Assembly: GCA_037126765.1 (NCBI GenBank)
Contig: JBBCBC010000007.1
Span: 27,041,667 to 27,105,666 of the forward strand
DNA length: 64,000 nt
Reading direction: 5' to 3'
Source: Stenogyne calaminthoides
Taxonomy: Eukaryota > Streptophyta > Magnoliopsida > Lamiales > Lamiaceae
Below are positions 1 through 8,551 of this stretch, piece by piece. The first letter of the stretch is position 1; each line of letters opens with the position of its first letter. A program made the position numbers and the translations under genes. A model generated the notes under the pieces. That model was not told the origin of the DNA. It was given only the letters and a program-made list of their open reading frames with translations, and ran no database searches.

Positions 1-11
1 CAATACATAAC

Positions 12-60
12 TCTAAACCCTAAACCCTTAAGCCATAACCCTAATCCCTCATCCTAACCC
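12..60. repeat. Short degenerate telomere-like (CCCTAAA) tract
   Basis: The opening bases contain about two good CCCTAAA units followed by drifting variants (ccctta, ccctaat, cctaaccc). CCCTAAA is the usual plant telomere unit, and short copies (telo-boxes) also occur inside chromosomes. With so few units and rapid decay this is an interstitial telo-box cluster, not a chromosome end. Confidence 0.6.
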
Positions 61-1991
61 AAGTGGAGCAGGGAGAGAGAGAGATTTTAAATATGATGCT
101 CTCATTTTCCCCCACTTAACAAGGGTGAGAGAGGCTTTAAAGAAGAAAATCCCAAGGCGCTCGCAGAAGCTGAAGATCAAGAAAATGGAGCGAGAGCGGC
201 CTTGATAGGATTTTTAAGCCAGGAGCCCCAAGAAAGAGTCAGTGGGCTCTCCAGCTGTTAAATGGTGAGTTTGATATAGGAAGATCAGCTGTTGTCTGAT
301 CAAGATCGAATATCAAACTCACGTTCATTTTCAGACTAAGTCTGTTAATGGTAGTCACGTCATAACGATAGACACACAAGGTGCATACGGTTAGGAGAAG
401 TGTCTTCTCAGTTGCAACAGCAGAACCGCCGCCATGGTGGAAGAGAAGCTTTGCAACGATCGTATGTGAAATCGTTGACGATGACGAAAGCAGCAATAAG
501 GGATGAAAAAGGTTGATTTGAGAAGATGAAATCATGGAAAAAGGGGTAAAAGCGTTTGCCGGAAATCTCACCGGAAACAAGGGTTCACCAGGATACATGA
601 TTCTACAAAGAAGATATGTATGGTGAATGAGTTATGTTGTGTAAAATATTGGTCTAATTTATAGAGGCCAAGCAAGGGTGCAGATGCAAATTTGTGTTCT
701 CAAAGCCTTTTTAGAAAAATTTGCATCACAAGGACAGCGTGTAGAAATCACGCGACCGATAATTGGATAAAGTTACGGCGGATTGACATATCAAGAGCGT
801 CAGACGATATCTACGCATGTCAAATCGCACCAACTTAGGAAATAGAGGCTACTACTCTAGACTAAGTTTTGGCAGTAACATTTTCCAAGAATTGTCTTAA
901 TCTGAGGAGAATCAGATTTAGTCAACAAAAATCTGATTAACATACAAAGCTGATCAAATGAAGAAAATCAGCTGAGCTTGAAAATTTCACCAAATCAGAT
1001 ATATCGGTCTATATCAGTTGAAAGGGGAACTTCAACTTGAGGGGGAACTCACGAAATCAAAAGTAGATGATTGAGATCGGGCGAGGTCATGACAAGACCG
1101 ATCAAGATCGGATGAGTTAGATGAGTTCGAGAGTGAACCGATGAGTCAGGCGAATCGGTAAAGAAAAGCTAAAACCCGAAGAAATCATAAGAGAAGGTTG
1201 CAAATCAGAAGATAAGCGAAAGAGACTGATCAAGATCAGACGTGATCAAGATCAGATATGATAAAACCTGATATGCTAACCTGATATGATGACCTGATGC
1301 TATTCTGATATATTGATCTAAAGATGTGTTGATCTAATTAGTCAAACTGATCAGATCAAGCAAAGAAGAAATCAGATAGCCTGAGTGAAAAGGAATACTG
1401 AAGGCTCAGTAAGTAAAGTGAACTGAGACTCAGTATAGGTCAAGTGACCTGAGGGTCAGTAAGCAAAAGAGACCTAAGGGTCAGGATGTCTGAAGTCAGA
1501 AGAAACTGAACTCAGTCAGCATGAGTGTCAGTATGCCTGATCAGACAAGGTCCGTAGAAGAAGAGGAATGAGGAGTCGAAAGCGTAAGATGTAAGATCAA
1601 GACCAAGACCAAGACTCTTGTAAAATCTTTATGTTTTTGTCTTTATTTCTTTGATAAGTTCATTGTAATCTATAACTGATAACATACAATCAATGAAACT
1701 TTTATCTTTATGCTCAAAGATAATACCTCATTATCTTTTTTACATGTCTTTTATTTTGATATGCCTGATTGAATGTCTCTAATCTGATTATATGCTCATA
1801 TATAAGGAAAACTATATGATGCTATGAGAAATTGCTTAAGTATTTAGTAATGATCTATTTAGAAAAGATTCATTACTAAAGAAATCTGTTGAATGATTTA
1901 AATTGATTGGAGATTTACCATTCTTGTAATAGGAAAAACTGAAACCTGAGTATAGGTTATATGTTTGTAACAGGATAGGTTTTGGCATCAT

Positions 1992-2006
1992 CAAAAAGGG
2001 GGAAAT
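1992..2006 (+). promoter_or_regulatory. Polypurine tract of element C
   Basis: The tract caaaaagggggaaat lies directly before the LTR start. In LTR retrotransposons this purine run resists RNase H and primes plus-strand DNA. Its place left of the LTR fixes element C as plus-oriented and this LTR as the 3' copy. Element B carries a nearly identical tract in the other orientation. Confidence 0.8.
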
Positions 2007-2162
2007 TATTGGGAAATGAATTTAATAAAGAGGATTTTGATTAGATCCCAAAACCCCTGAGTATGACATGTTCAGGATAATCTTGATAGATGAGTCAGGA
2101 TTCAGTTTTAGAGTGCTCAGGATATTATCTGCACCGTGTATAGTCGGCAGATATAGAACAGG

Positions 2163-2345
2163 TTAGTTTCTGAAGACTCAGTAAGAAACTGAGATACTGA
2201 AGACTCAGTAAGATACTGAGAACTGAAGGAAGACTCAGAAAAACCTGAAGACTCAGAGAAACTGAAGACTCAGAGAACCTGAAGACTCAGAGAAATACTG
2301 AAGGCACAGTAATTACTGAAGACTCAGTAATATACTGAATGCTCA
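2163..2345 (+). repeat. CTGAAGACTCAGAGAAA minisatellite inside LTR C
   Basis: About ten imperfect copies of a 16-20 bp unit of the form ctgaagactcag plus agaaa or taagata follow each other. Each unit has CTGA and TCAG arms, so single copies can fold on themselves. It lies upstream of the TATA box, in U3. Confidence 0.75.
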
Positions 2346-2490
2346 GTATATCCTGAATGTTCCGAGGCACTGAAGCTGAGGAATATAGCCGTTTGAATCC
2401 AGCTGACGTGGACCAACGAAAGGAAGACAACCAGCCTTAGAAAGCTGCAGAACTTACAAAGAATAGTATGGATTTGAATGTGATTCTCTC

Positions 2491-2522
2491 CAACGGTAAC
2501 ATTCCAATCCACACTATAAATA
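2491..2522 (+). promoter_or_regulatory. Core promoter of LTR C (CCAACGG and TATAAATA)
   Basis: A CCAACGGTAA word is followed about 20 bp later by cacTATAAATAc. The same order occurs in element B LTRs on the minus strand, so this is likely the conserved U3 promoter. CAACGG fits a plant MYB core site. Activity is not shown. Confidence 0.55.
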
Positions 2523-2814
2523 CAAGTTCTTCCTTCATTATCAGTTGTGTGGAAGTGCGAAAAAGATAGCAACGATGCTACAGAGCCAAAGAGAGTCAAG
2601 CTTTCCCACCCTAGAACACAAGTCTGTAGATATACAAATATATTCAAAGAGTGTTCTAGAACCCAACCTAAGCAACCCACGATGTATCATAAGCTTAGAG
2701 AGATTTTCCCAACCTTAGCATTGAGGCTAAACCATTGTAAGGGAAAATCTCACCATAGTTGGAGACAACACCAAATCCAAACCCCAAAGTGAAGTGAGGT
2801 AGTTGTTAGGCAAA

Positions 2815-3063
2815 CCCGAGTGAGGGTGATAAGTCCCGTTGGAGTGTGAACTCGTTAAACATCTATAAAGCGATCTCGAGTGAGGGTGATAAGTCCCGAA
2901 GGAGTGTGAACTCGTTAAACATCTAAGAGTTTGAGTTAGTAAACTACGGAGGTAGTCAGAAAGCTCAGGGTCGGGTTGAGTAAGTAAACTACGTAGAGTA
3001 GTCAGAAAGCTCAGGGCCGAGTTGAGTTAGTAAACTACAGAGGTAGTCAGAAAGCTCAAAAGT
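2815..3063 (+). repeat. Two tandem module sets in the downstream part of LTR C
   Basis: First, a module of about 61 bp (gagtgagggtgataagtccc ... ctcgttaaacatct) is present twice, at about 2,817-2,865 and 2,878-2,925. Second, a module of about 50 bp (gagttagtaaactac ... gtagtcagaaagctca) is present three times from about 2,932 to 3,060. Element B LTRs carry two copies of the first module on the minus strand (4,866-4,966). Confidence 0.8.
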
Positions 3064-3088
3064 TGATAAGGAATTTCCCTAGAGAGGG

Positions 3089-3125
3089 AGAGTGGATGTA
3101 GGACTGGTTGTCCGAACCACTATAT
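3089..3125 (+). promoter_or_regulatory. Conserved LTR stem-loop motif (GTGGATGTAGG ... CCGAACCAC)
   Basis: The string gagtggatgtaggac, a short loop, then gtccgaaccactata has a small inverted repeat at its centre. A matching motif occurs in both LTRs of element B and in LTR D, always near the same end of the LTR. It may lie in the R/U5 region and aid RNA folding or 3' end formation; that role is inference. Confidence 0.55.
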
Positions 3126-3335
3126 ATTCTTTGTGTTGTTTTTCGCTTTATGTTTATACTTGTCATATGCATCTAGTTATAAGCAAAACACAACACATGA
3201 GCCAAAAATTGGAAACACTCTGCCCTCACCCCTGTTTTATATGCACCGAAAAGAAAAAGTCTTGCTTCCGCACGCGTAAAATAGGTTTTCCCACCGGGAC
3301 CAACACTAACCATGACAAAATGTCCTGAGTCTCAG

Positions 3336-3385
3336 TTTCCATCCTGAGTATTTTATCCTGAGTTATTTTATCCTGAATAACTTCA
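3336..3385. repeat. Three-copy ATCCTGAGTATTTT repeat downstream of Copia-1 pol
   Basis: The words atcctgagtatttt, atcctgagttatttt and atcctgaataactt follow each other with a period of about 15 bp, just past the stop of the Copia-1 RNase H frame. The CTGAGT word is also frequent in the linker of Copia-1 and in LTRs C and D. Confidence 0.6.
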
Positions 3386-3416
3386 TGTACCTGAAGGACT
3401 TCTCCCTTCAGTGAAC

Positions 3417-4645
3417 TCACTCACCTGGATCCAACATCCCTAATTCAACTGATAGTTCCTGAAATCTGGATTCAGCCAAAGACTTAGTTAGAATATCAGC
3501 TCTATGTTTATCAGTATGAATTTTCTCCATTCGGATATCCTTCTTCTTAACATGGCCTCCTGATGAAGTGATGTCTAATATCAACATGCTTACATCTGGT
3601 ATGCAGTACAGGATTTTGTGAGATAGCAATTACACTATTATAATCACAAAATATGGGTACTTCATTGGTTATTGTCTTATAATCCCTCAATTGTTGTCTG
3701 AGCCAAATGATCTGAGCACAACAACTTCCAGCAGCCATGTATTCAACTTTAGTAGTACTGGTTGCTACTGAGGTCTGTTTCTTAGAAAACTAGGATATCA
3801 GTTTGCTACCCAGGAATTGACAAGTTCTTGTAGTGGACTTCCTGTCAATTCTACAACCACCATAATCAGCATCTGAATAACCAGTTAATTCAAGGTTATC
3901 ATTAGTTGGATACCACAATCCTCTATTCACTGTGCCCTTAAGATATCTCAGGATCTTTTTGGCAGCTTCCATGTGACTAGCCTTAGGATTAGCTTGGTAT
4001 CTTGCACATATCCCAACGACAAATGTAATATCAGGCCTGCTTACTTTGAGATATAGCAATGATCCAATGATCCCTCTATAAACAGTGTGGTTAACTTATT
4101 TGCCTTCAAGATCAGGATCCATCTTGTAGTTAGTATTCATAGGAATTCTAACTGCATTGCAATTCTGTACACCATATTTAGCAATCAAGTCTCTGGTGTA
4201 TTTTGCTTGATTGATGAATATTCCTTCCTTAGATTGCTTCACCTGAAGTCCAAGAAATAAATTCATCACCCCCATCATTGACATCTCAAACTTTCCTTTC
4301 ACCAGGGTAGAAAACTACTCACACATCTGATGATTAGGAGATCCAAAAAATGATGTCATCCACATAGATCTGAACTAGTAGGATATCTTTCCCATCTTCT
4401 ATCCTGAACAAGGTTCTATCAACAGTTCCTTTGATAAAACCATGGTCAGTAAGAAATTGAGAAAGAGTATCATACCATGCTCTGGGTGCTTGCTTCAGAC
4501 CATACAAGACTTTTCTGAGCCTGTAAACTTGGTCATTCTGACGAAAGCCAGGAGGTTGTTCCACATAAACCTCTTCCTTAAGCACACCATTCAGAAATGC
4601 ACTTTTCACATCCATTTGATAAACAGTGAATTTCATGTGAGCAGC
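3417..4645 (-). pseudogene. Copia-1 pol, 3' part: RT palm and C-terminus plus RNase H
   Basis: RT copies element RNA into DNA, and RNase H removes the RNA strand. Read from 4,645 down, the frames give YQMDVKSAFLNG, YGLKQAPRAWYD and the catalytic IYVDDIIF (4,334-4,636). Next come FLGLQVKQSKEGIFINQAKY (4,096-4,302), SRPDITFVVG, LRYLKGT and YSDADYGG of RNase H (3,790-4,059). Last are EYMAAGSC and HVDIRHHFIR (3,547-3,738), and ADILTKSLA ending at a stop at 3,417. Frames shift after YVDD and elsewhere. A TAG at 3,790-3,792 replaces the Trp of the usual ISW-SKKQ stretch. The upstream part continues at 8,552 beyond element B. Dead copy; the family call is firm. Confidence 0.9.
4641..4645. repeat. 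Target site duplication GCAGC (left) of element B
   Basis: GCAGC here and at 8,547-8,551 flank element B exactly. Removing the element and one copy restores the Copia-1 reading frame (AYAA-HMKF). Confidence 0.9.
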
Positions 4646-4789
4646 TATTGGTCCCGAAAAAATACCGAGTTAAAACCCGAAAAATCTCAATGGGAGGTGA
4701 CTTTAAAATTTTTGCGAATGTGTGTTATGCAGATTTACTAAAGTATGTATGACAGTTAATATGAAAGAAAATAAGAACACACGTATTTT

Positions 4790-4826
4790 TATAGTGGTTC
4801 GGAGTCCAACTCCTACATCCACTCTT
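4790..4826 (-). promoter_or_regulatory. Conserved LTR stem-loop motif, 3' LTR of B
   Basis: On the minus strand it reads agtggatgtaggagttgg, then actccgaaccactata, with GGAGT/ACTCC arms around a 3-nt loop. It is the same motif as in LTR C (3,089-3,125) and LTR D. The second B copy is at 6,509-6,545. Confidence 0.55.
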
Positions 4827-4865
4827 CCCTTCATGGGGCACCAACTAAACCAATAAATATTTATG

Positions 4866-4966
4866 GAGCTCTCACTCAACGGGACTTATCTCCCTCACGG
4901 GATCGCCTATAGATGTTTAATGAGTTCTCACTCTCTCGGGACTTATCTCCCTCACGGGATTGCCTT
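4866..4966 (-). repeat. Tandem module (two copies) in the 3' LTR of B
   Basis: Two copies of ctctcact...cgggacttatctccctcacgggat, about 58-60 bp apart. They match the ctcgagtgagggtgataagtcccg module of LTR C on the other strand. The same pair is at about 6,588-6,685 in the 5' LTR of B. Confidence 0.75.
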
Positions 4967-5253
4967 TTAACTACCTTACTTAACCACTAATTCTTTCTCA
5001 AGAAAGGGTTTGGGTTTGGTGTTATTTCCAACTAGGTGAGATTTTCCCTTACATTGTTTTGGCCTTTAAGCTAAGGTTGGGAAAATCTCTCTAAGCTTAT
5101 GATATGACATTTTTGCTTAGATATAATGAAGAACACTCTTGGGTAAATTTGGATAATTAATGCTTTGTGTTCTTGAATGGAGATGCTTGAATATTTGACT
5201 TTAATCTTCACTTTGCAGCATCCTCCATTATCTTCTTTTGAAATAGTGCAATG

Positions 5254-5261
5254 TATTTATA
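5254..5261 (-). promoter_or_regulatory. TATA box, 3' LTR of B
   Basis: TATAAATA on the minus strand within cacactataaatacat, with CCAACGGTAATATT about 20 bp upstream (near 5,279-5,290). Its arrangement matches LTR C. Confidence 0.55.
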
Positions 5262-5499
5262 GTGTGGATTTGAATATTACCGTTGGAGAGTAAATTCAAA
5301 TCCATACTAATAGTCTTCCAGCTTTTCTTTGTCCTTTTGCATTGTTGCTTGCATCTTTATGTCACATCCATATATGTGTTGTCATCTTCTCATTGGACAA
5401 CTTTTTGTGTGTCTAACGGATCTGATTTATTTCCGACATTCTTCATCATCTCTTACGATTTTCTTGTTCATCCGGATCAGATAAATTTGCATCTGGACT

Positions 5500-5820
5500 A
5501 CACGACGTCGAGCGTAAGACGACATCGGCGGGCATCACGACATTAAGGCAAAGACGACATTAGGCGAGCAAACAACATCGAGCGACATCGACGAGCGACC
5601 ACGACATCCGTGAATCAAGACGACATCGGCGACGACATCAGGCAAGTAACATGCTACTGATCGGATCGCCGCAGTACTGATTAGATCGCCTGATACGACC
5701 GGATCGCCGCAGTACTGATCAGATCACACGGTACCTAACCAGATCACCGCAGTACTGACCAGGATCGCCGCGGTACTGATCGGATCGCCGATACCACGAT
5801 CGATTGCACCTTACCTGATC
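5500..5820. repeat. GC-rich GACATCG and GATCGCCGCAGTACT short repeats in LTR B
   Basis: The first half (to about 5,640) repeats words such as gacgacatcg and gagcgac. The second half repeats gatcggatcgccgcagtact in variants about 20-40 bp apart. Base composition is far richer in GC than the surrounding LTR. The corresponding zone of the 5' LTR is amplified (7,195-8,420). Confidence 0.65.
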
Positions 5821-6111
5821 AGCTCGCATTTCTTCTTCTGATTTCAGATTTACGACTACATTACATCGGTTTTTCTTCCTCACAAATCAGCATGCTTCTT
5901 CTTGTTCAAACTCATCGATTAACTTTCGAACTCATCCTACTCATCTGATCTCGATCAGCCTTGTCTGATCTCGAACATCTTCGTCTAATATCATGAGTTC
6001 CCCCTTAACTTGTTTTCTCGTTCCCCCTCAACTTGTTATCTATAGATTAACTTAAATAACACAAGTTGATAATGTTTTGGCATAATTAATCAAAACTAAA
6101 ATATCCCAACA

Positions 6112-6125
6112 ATTTCCCCCTTTTT
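6112..6125 (-). promoter_or_regulatory. Polypurine tract of element B
   Basis: On the minus strand it reads aaaaagggggaaat, directly before the 3' LTR. It nearly matches the element C tract, and both are preceded by a similar ttttgg(c/t)atcat word. Confidence 0.85.
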
Positions 6126-6349
6126 GATAATGATACCAAAACTAACTAACAATAAAAAAAATATGAGAAAAACAGTGTTAGTTAAACAAGTGAAATGATG
6201 AAGAATGTTGTATCCATTTTTTTTAAAATGATGAGAAGATGATTGTCAACCTCCATAAATTTTATAAAATTTATGCATTAAAAAATGGGTTTAAAAAAAA
6301 AGACCAGTTCAGGTGGTCACATTAAAATCTAGTGATCTTTTGAACTCCT

Positions 6350-6361
6350 GCTCTGATACCA
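6350..6361 (-). promoter_or_regulatory. Primer binding site of element B (initiator tRNA-Met)
   Basis: On the minus strand TGGTATCAGAGC lies 2 nt after the 5' LTR. This is the usual plant Copia primer site, complementary to the 3' end of initiator tRNA-Met. It is intact. Confidence 0.9.
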
Positions 6362-6508
6362 CTTGTTGGTCCCGAAAAAATACCGAGTTAAAACCCGAAA
6401 AATCTCAATGGGAGGTGACTTTAAAATTTTTGCGAATGTGTGTTATGTAGATTTACTAAAGTATGTATGACAGTTAATATGAAAGCAAATAAGAACACAA
6501 GTATTTTT

Positions 6509-6545
6509 ATAGTGGTTCGGAGTCCAACTCCTACATCCACTCTTC
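6509..6545 (-). promoter_or_regulatory. Conserved LTR stem-loop motif, 5' LTR of B
   Basis: Second B copy of the motif described at 4,790-4,826; same GGAGT/ACTCC arms and flanks. Confidence 0.55.
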
Positions 6546-6971
6546 CCTTCATGGGGCACCAACTAAACTAACAGGTATTTATGGAGCTCTCACTCAACGG
6601 GACTTATCTCCTTCACGAGATCGCCTATAGATGTTTAATGAGTTCTCACTCTCTCGAGACTTATCTCCCTCACGGGATTGCCTTTTAACTACCTAACTTA
6701 ACCACTAATTCTTTCTCAAGAAAGGGTTTGTGTTTGGTGTTATTTCCAACTAGGTGAGATTTTCCCTTACATTGTTTTGGCCTTTAAGCTAAGGTTGAGA
6801 AAATCTCTCTAAGCTTATGATATGACATTTTTGCTTAGATATAATGAAGAACACTCTTGGGTAAATTTAGATAATTAATGCTCTGTGTTCTTGAATGGAG
6901 TGCTTGAATATTTGGCTTTAATCTTCACTTTGCAGCATCCTCCATTATCTTCTTTTGAAGATAGTGCAATG

Positions 6972-6979
6972 TATTTATA
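6972..6979 (-). promoter_or_regulatory. TATA box, 5' LTR of B
   Basis: TATAAATA on the minus strand in the LTR copy that would drive element RNA, with CCAACGGTAATATT upstream near 6,997-7,008. Confidence 0.55.
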
Positions 6980-7194
6980 GTGTGGATTTGAATATTACCG
7001 TTGGAGAGTAAATTCAAATCCATACTAATAATCTTCTAGCTTTTCTTTGTCCTTATGTCACATCCATATATGTGTTGCCATCTTCTCATTGGACAGCTTT
7101 TTATGTGTCTAACGAATCGATTTAACTCTTACGATTCTTTGTTCATCTCTTACGATTTTCTTGTTCATCCGATCAGCGTTAAGATCAGATCTGA

Positions 7195-8420
7195 TCGACG
7201 ACGTCGAAAGACGACATCGAGCGAAGACGGCATCATCGCAGTAAAAGATAAAGATCGAGCGTACGGCATCAAGAAAGCGGCCGCACATCGAGCGACCGAC
7301 ATCAAGCGAGCGACCGCGCTTCTGATCGGATCGCCGCATTTTTGACCAGATCGCCGCGGTACTGATCGGTCGCGTAAATACATGATCGAATCGCCTGCAG
7401 TACTGATCGGATCGCGTAATTTGCTGACAGGATCGCCATGATACGATCGGATCGCCGCGATTTTTGATCCGATTTCACCTACTGATCGGATCGCATTTAA
7501 CCTTACGATTTGGTTGTGCACAACATTACATCAGTTTTTCTTCCTCACAAATCAACATGCTTCTTCTTGTTCATCTCATCAGTTAACTCGTAACTCATCC
7601 TACTCATCTGATCTCGATCAGCCTCGTGTGGCCTCGTCTGATCTCGATCATCTTTGACGGCACACCAGCGGTAACCGCGCATCGAGTGACATCGGGCAAC
7701 CACGACGTAAGTGGCGAGCGCTACGATTAGATCGCCGCGATTACCTCATCGGATCGCCCGCAGATGCGACGCAGTTACCGCAGTACACGATCGGATCGCA
7801 TAATACTGACCGGATCGCGTGATACTGATCGGATCGCCGCGGTACGATCAGATTTCACCTACGGTCGGATCGCATTTCTTCTTTGATTTGATTTGTGCAC
7901 AACATTACATCGGTTTTCTTCCTCACAAATCAACATAGCTCTTCTTGTTCATCTCATCGATTAACTCGTAACTCATCCTACTCATCTGATCTCGATCAGC
8001 CTCGTGTGGCCTCGTCTGATCTCGATCATCTTTGGCCCGGCACGAGGCGAGCTGACCGCGGCATCGGTGACATCGGGCAACCGCGACGCCAGTGAGCGAG
8101 CGCTACGTTAGATCGCCGCGTTACCTCATCGGATCGCCGCGATTACGACCACGTTACGCGGTACTGATCGGTCGCATAATACTGATCGGTCGCCTGCGGT
8201 ACTGACGGATCGCCGCGATACGATCGATTTCACCCTACCTGATCAGATCGCATTTCTTCTTTTGATTTCAGATTTCTGCACAACATTACATCAGTTTTTC
8301 TTCCTCAGAAATCAACATGCTTCTTCTTGTTCAGCTCATCAGTTAACTCGAAACTCATCCTACTCATCTAATCTCGATCAGCCTCGTCTGCAGTCTCATC
8401 TGATCTCGATCATCTTCGTC
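7195..8420. repeat. About three tandem copies of a ~379-bp block in the 5' LTR of B
   Basis: The anchor ttcttcttgttcatctcatc recurs near 7,561, 7,940 and 8,321, so the period is about 379-381 bp. Each copy pairs a GC-rich GATCGGATCGCCGCGGTACT part with an AT-richer part containing caacattacatc and tctgatctcgatcatctt. The partner LTR has one copy (anchor near 5,892). The first two copies share gtgtggcctcgtctg, absent from the third, so they are the most recent duplication. Confidence 0.85.
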
Positions 8421-8546
8421 TAATATCATGAGCTCCCCCTTAACTTGTTTTCTCGTTCCCCCTCAACTTGTTTTCTGTTGATTAACTTAAATAACACAAG
8501 TTTATAATGTGTTGGCATAATTAATCAAAATTAAAATATCTTAACA

Positions 8547-8551
8547 GCAGC
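8547..8551. repeat. Target site duplication GCAGC (right) of element B
   Basis: Exact match of 4,641-4,645. Confidence 0.9.

Larger units (their letters stand above)
1..2006 (+). mobile_element. Element C: 3' part of the internal region (non-coding)
   Basis: This stretch lies upstream of a polypurine tract and an LTR in plus orientation, so it is read as the 3' internal part of an LTR retrotransposon whose 5' part is outside the window. I find no recognisable gag or pol domain. From about 900 to 1,560 it is rich in CTGA, TCAG and GATCAGA words. Around 1,025-1,150 it resembles the U3 side of the element B LTRs (both carry ttgagggggaact and gatgagttcga), so C and B are probably kin. The first 600 bp, including an open frame of 119 codons on the minus strand, match nothing I know and could belong to something else. 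Confidence 0.5.
2007..3305 (+). mobile_element. 3' LTR of element C
   Basis: The LTR runs from tattgggaaatg (a G-to-A change of the expected TGTTGGG) to cgggaccaaca, about 1.3 kb. The boundaries are supported by the preceding PPT and by solo LTR D at 12,303-14,131, whose reverse complement starts with a closely similar TGTTGGG(A/G)ATGAATTT... and also ends in CGGGACCAACA. Inside are a CTGAAGACTCAG minisatellite, a TATAAATA box and tandem modules near the 3' end. It cuts into minus-strand Copia-1. The bases after it (ctaac, 3306-3310) would be the target duplication, whose partner is outside the window. Confidence 0.8.
4646..6111 (-). mobile_element. 3' LTR of element B (short copy)
   Basis: The LTR is 1,466 bp, starting tattggtcccg (TGTTGG in the other LTR, again G to A) and ending atcccaaca. 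Its right end touches the PPT, making it the 3' LTR of a minus-strand element. It has one copy of a block of about 379 bp that is present about three times in the 5' LTR. The 5,500-5,820 part is made of GACATCG and GATCGCCGCAGTACT words. Confidence 0.9.
6112..6363 (-). mobile_element. Element B internal region, non-coding
   Basis: Only 252 bp separate the LTRs. It starts with the PPT and ends with the PBS, and between them is A/T-rich sequence with homopolymer runs and no open frame of note. This is the minimum a passive element needs, apart from any packaging signal. Confidence 0.9.
4646..8546 (-). mobile_element. Element B: complete non-autonomous LTR retrotransposon
   Basis: Two LTRs (4,646-6,111 and 6,364-8,546) in the same orientation enclose only 252 bp. 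A PPT and a PBS on the minus strand show that it reads right to left. An exact 5-bp duplication flanks it. There is no gag or pol, so it must have moved using proteins of another element. The large LTRs with a tiny interior fit neither a classic TRIM (which has short LTRs) nor a classic LARD (which has a long interior) well. Shared PPT, promoter and LTR motifs tie it to families C and D. It sits in the Copia-1 RT gene. Confidence 0.9.
6364..8546 (-). mobile_element. 5' LTR of element B (expanded copy)
   Basis: The LTR is 2,183 bp, tgttggtcccg to atcttaaca, against 1,466 bp for its partner. The outer 700 bp or so on each side match the 3' LTR closely. The excess comes from tandem copies of a block of about 379 bp between about 7,195 and 8,420. 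The minus-strand TATA box is at 6,972-6,979 (TATAAATA). Because LTRs are identical at insertion, the size difference arose afterwards. Confidence 0.9.

Noticed and set aside
1..60. Chromosome end
   Set aside because: Only about two intact CCCTAAA units with quick decay, followed by transposon-like sequence.
239..598. Open frame of 119 codons on the minus strand
   Set aside because: Low-complexity Ser/Leu-rich product without known motif, antisense to an element interior; not enough for a gene call.
1100..1165. Hammerhead-like words (gatgag ... gaa; also ctgatgag in LTR B and near 18,612)
   Set aside because: The full core (CTGATGAG, stem II, CGAAAC and a cleavage triplet) is not assembled at any of the places; the satellite unit lacks CTGATGAG as well, so a retrozyme reading is not supported.
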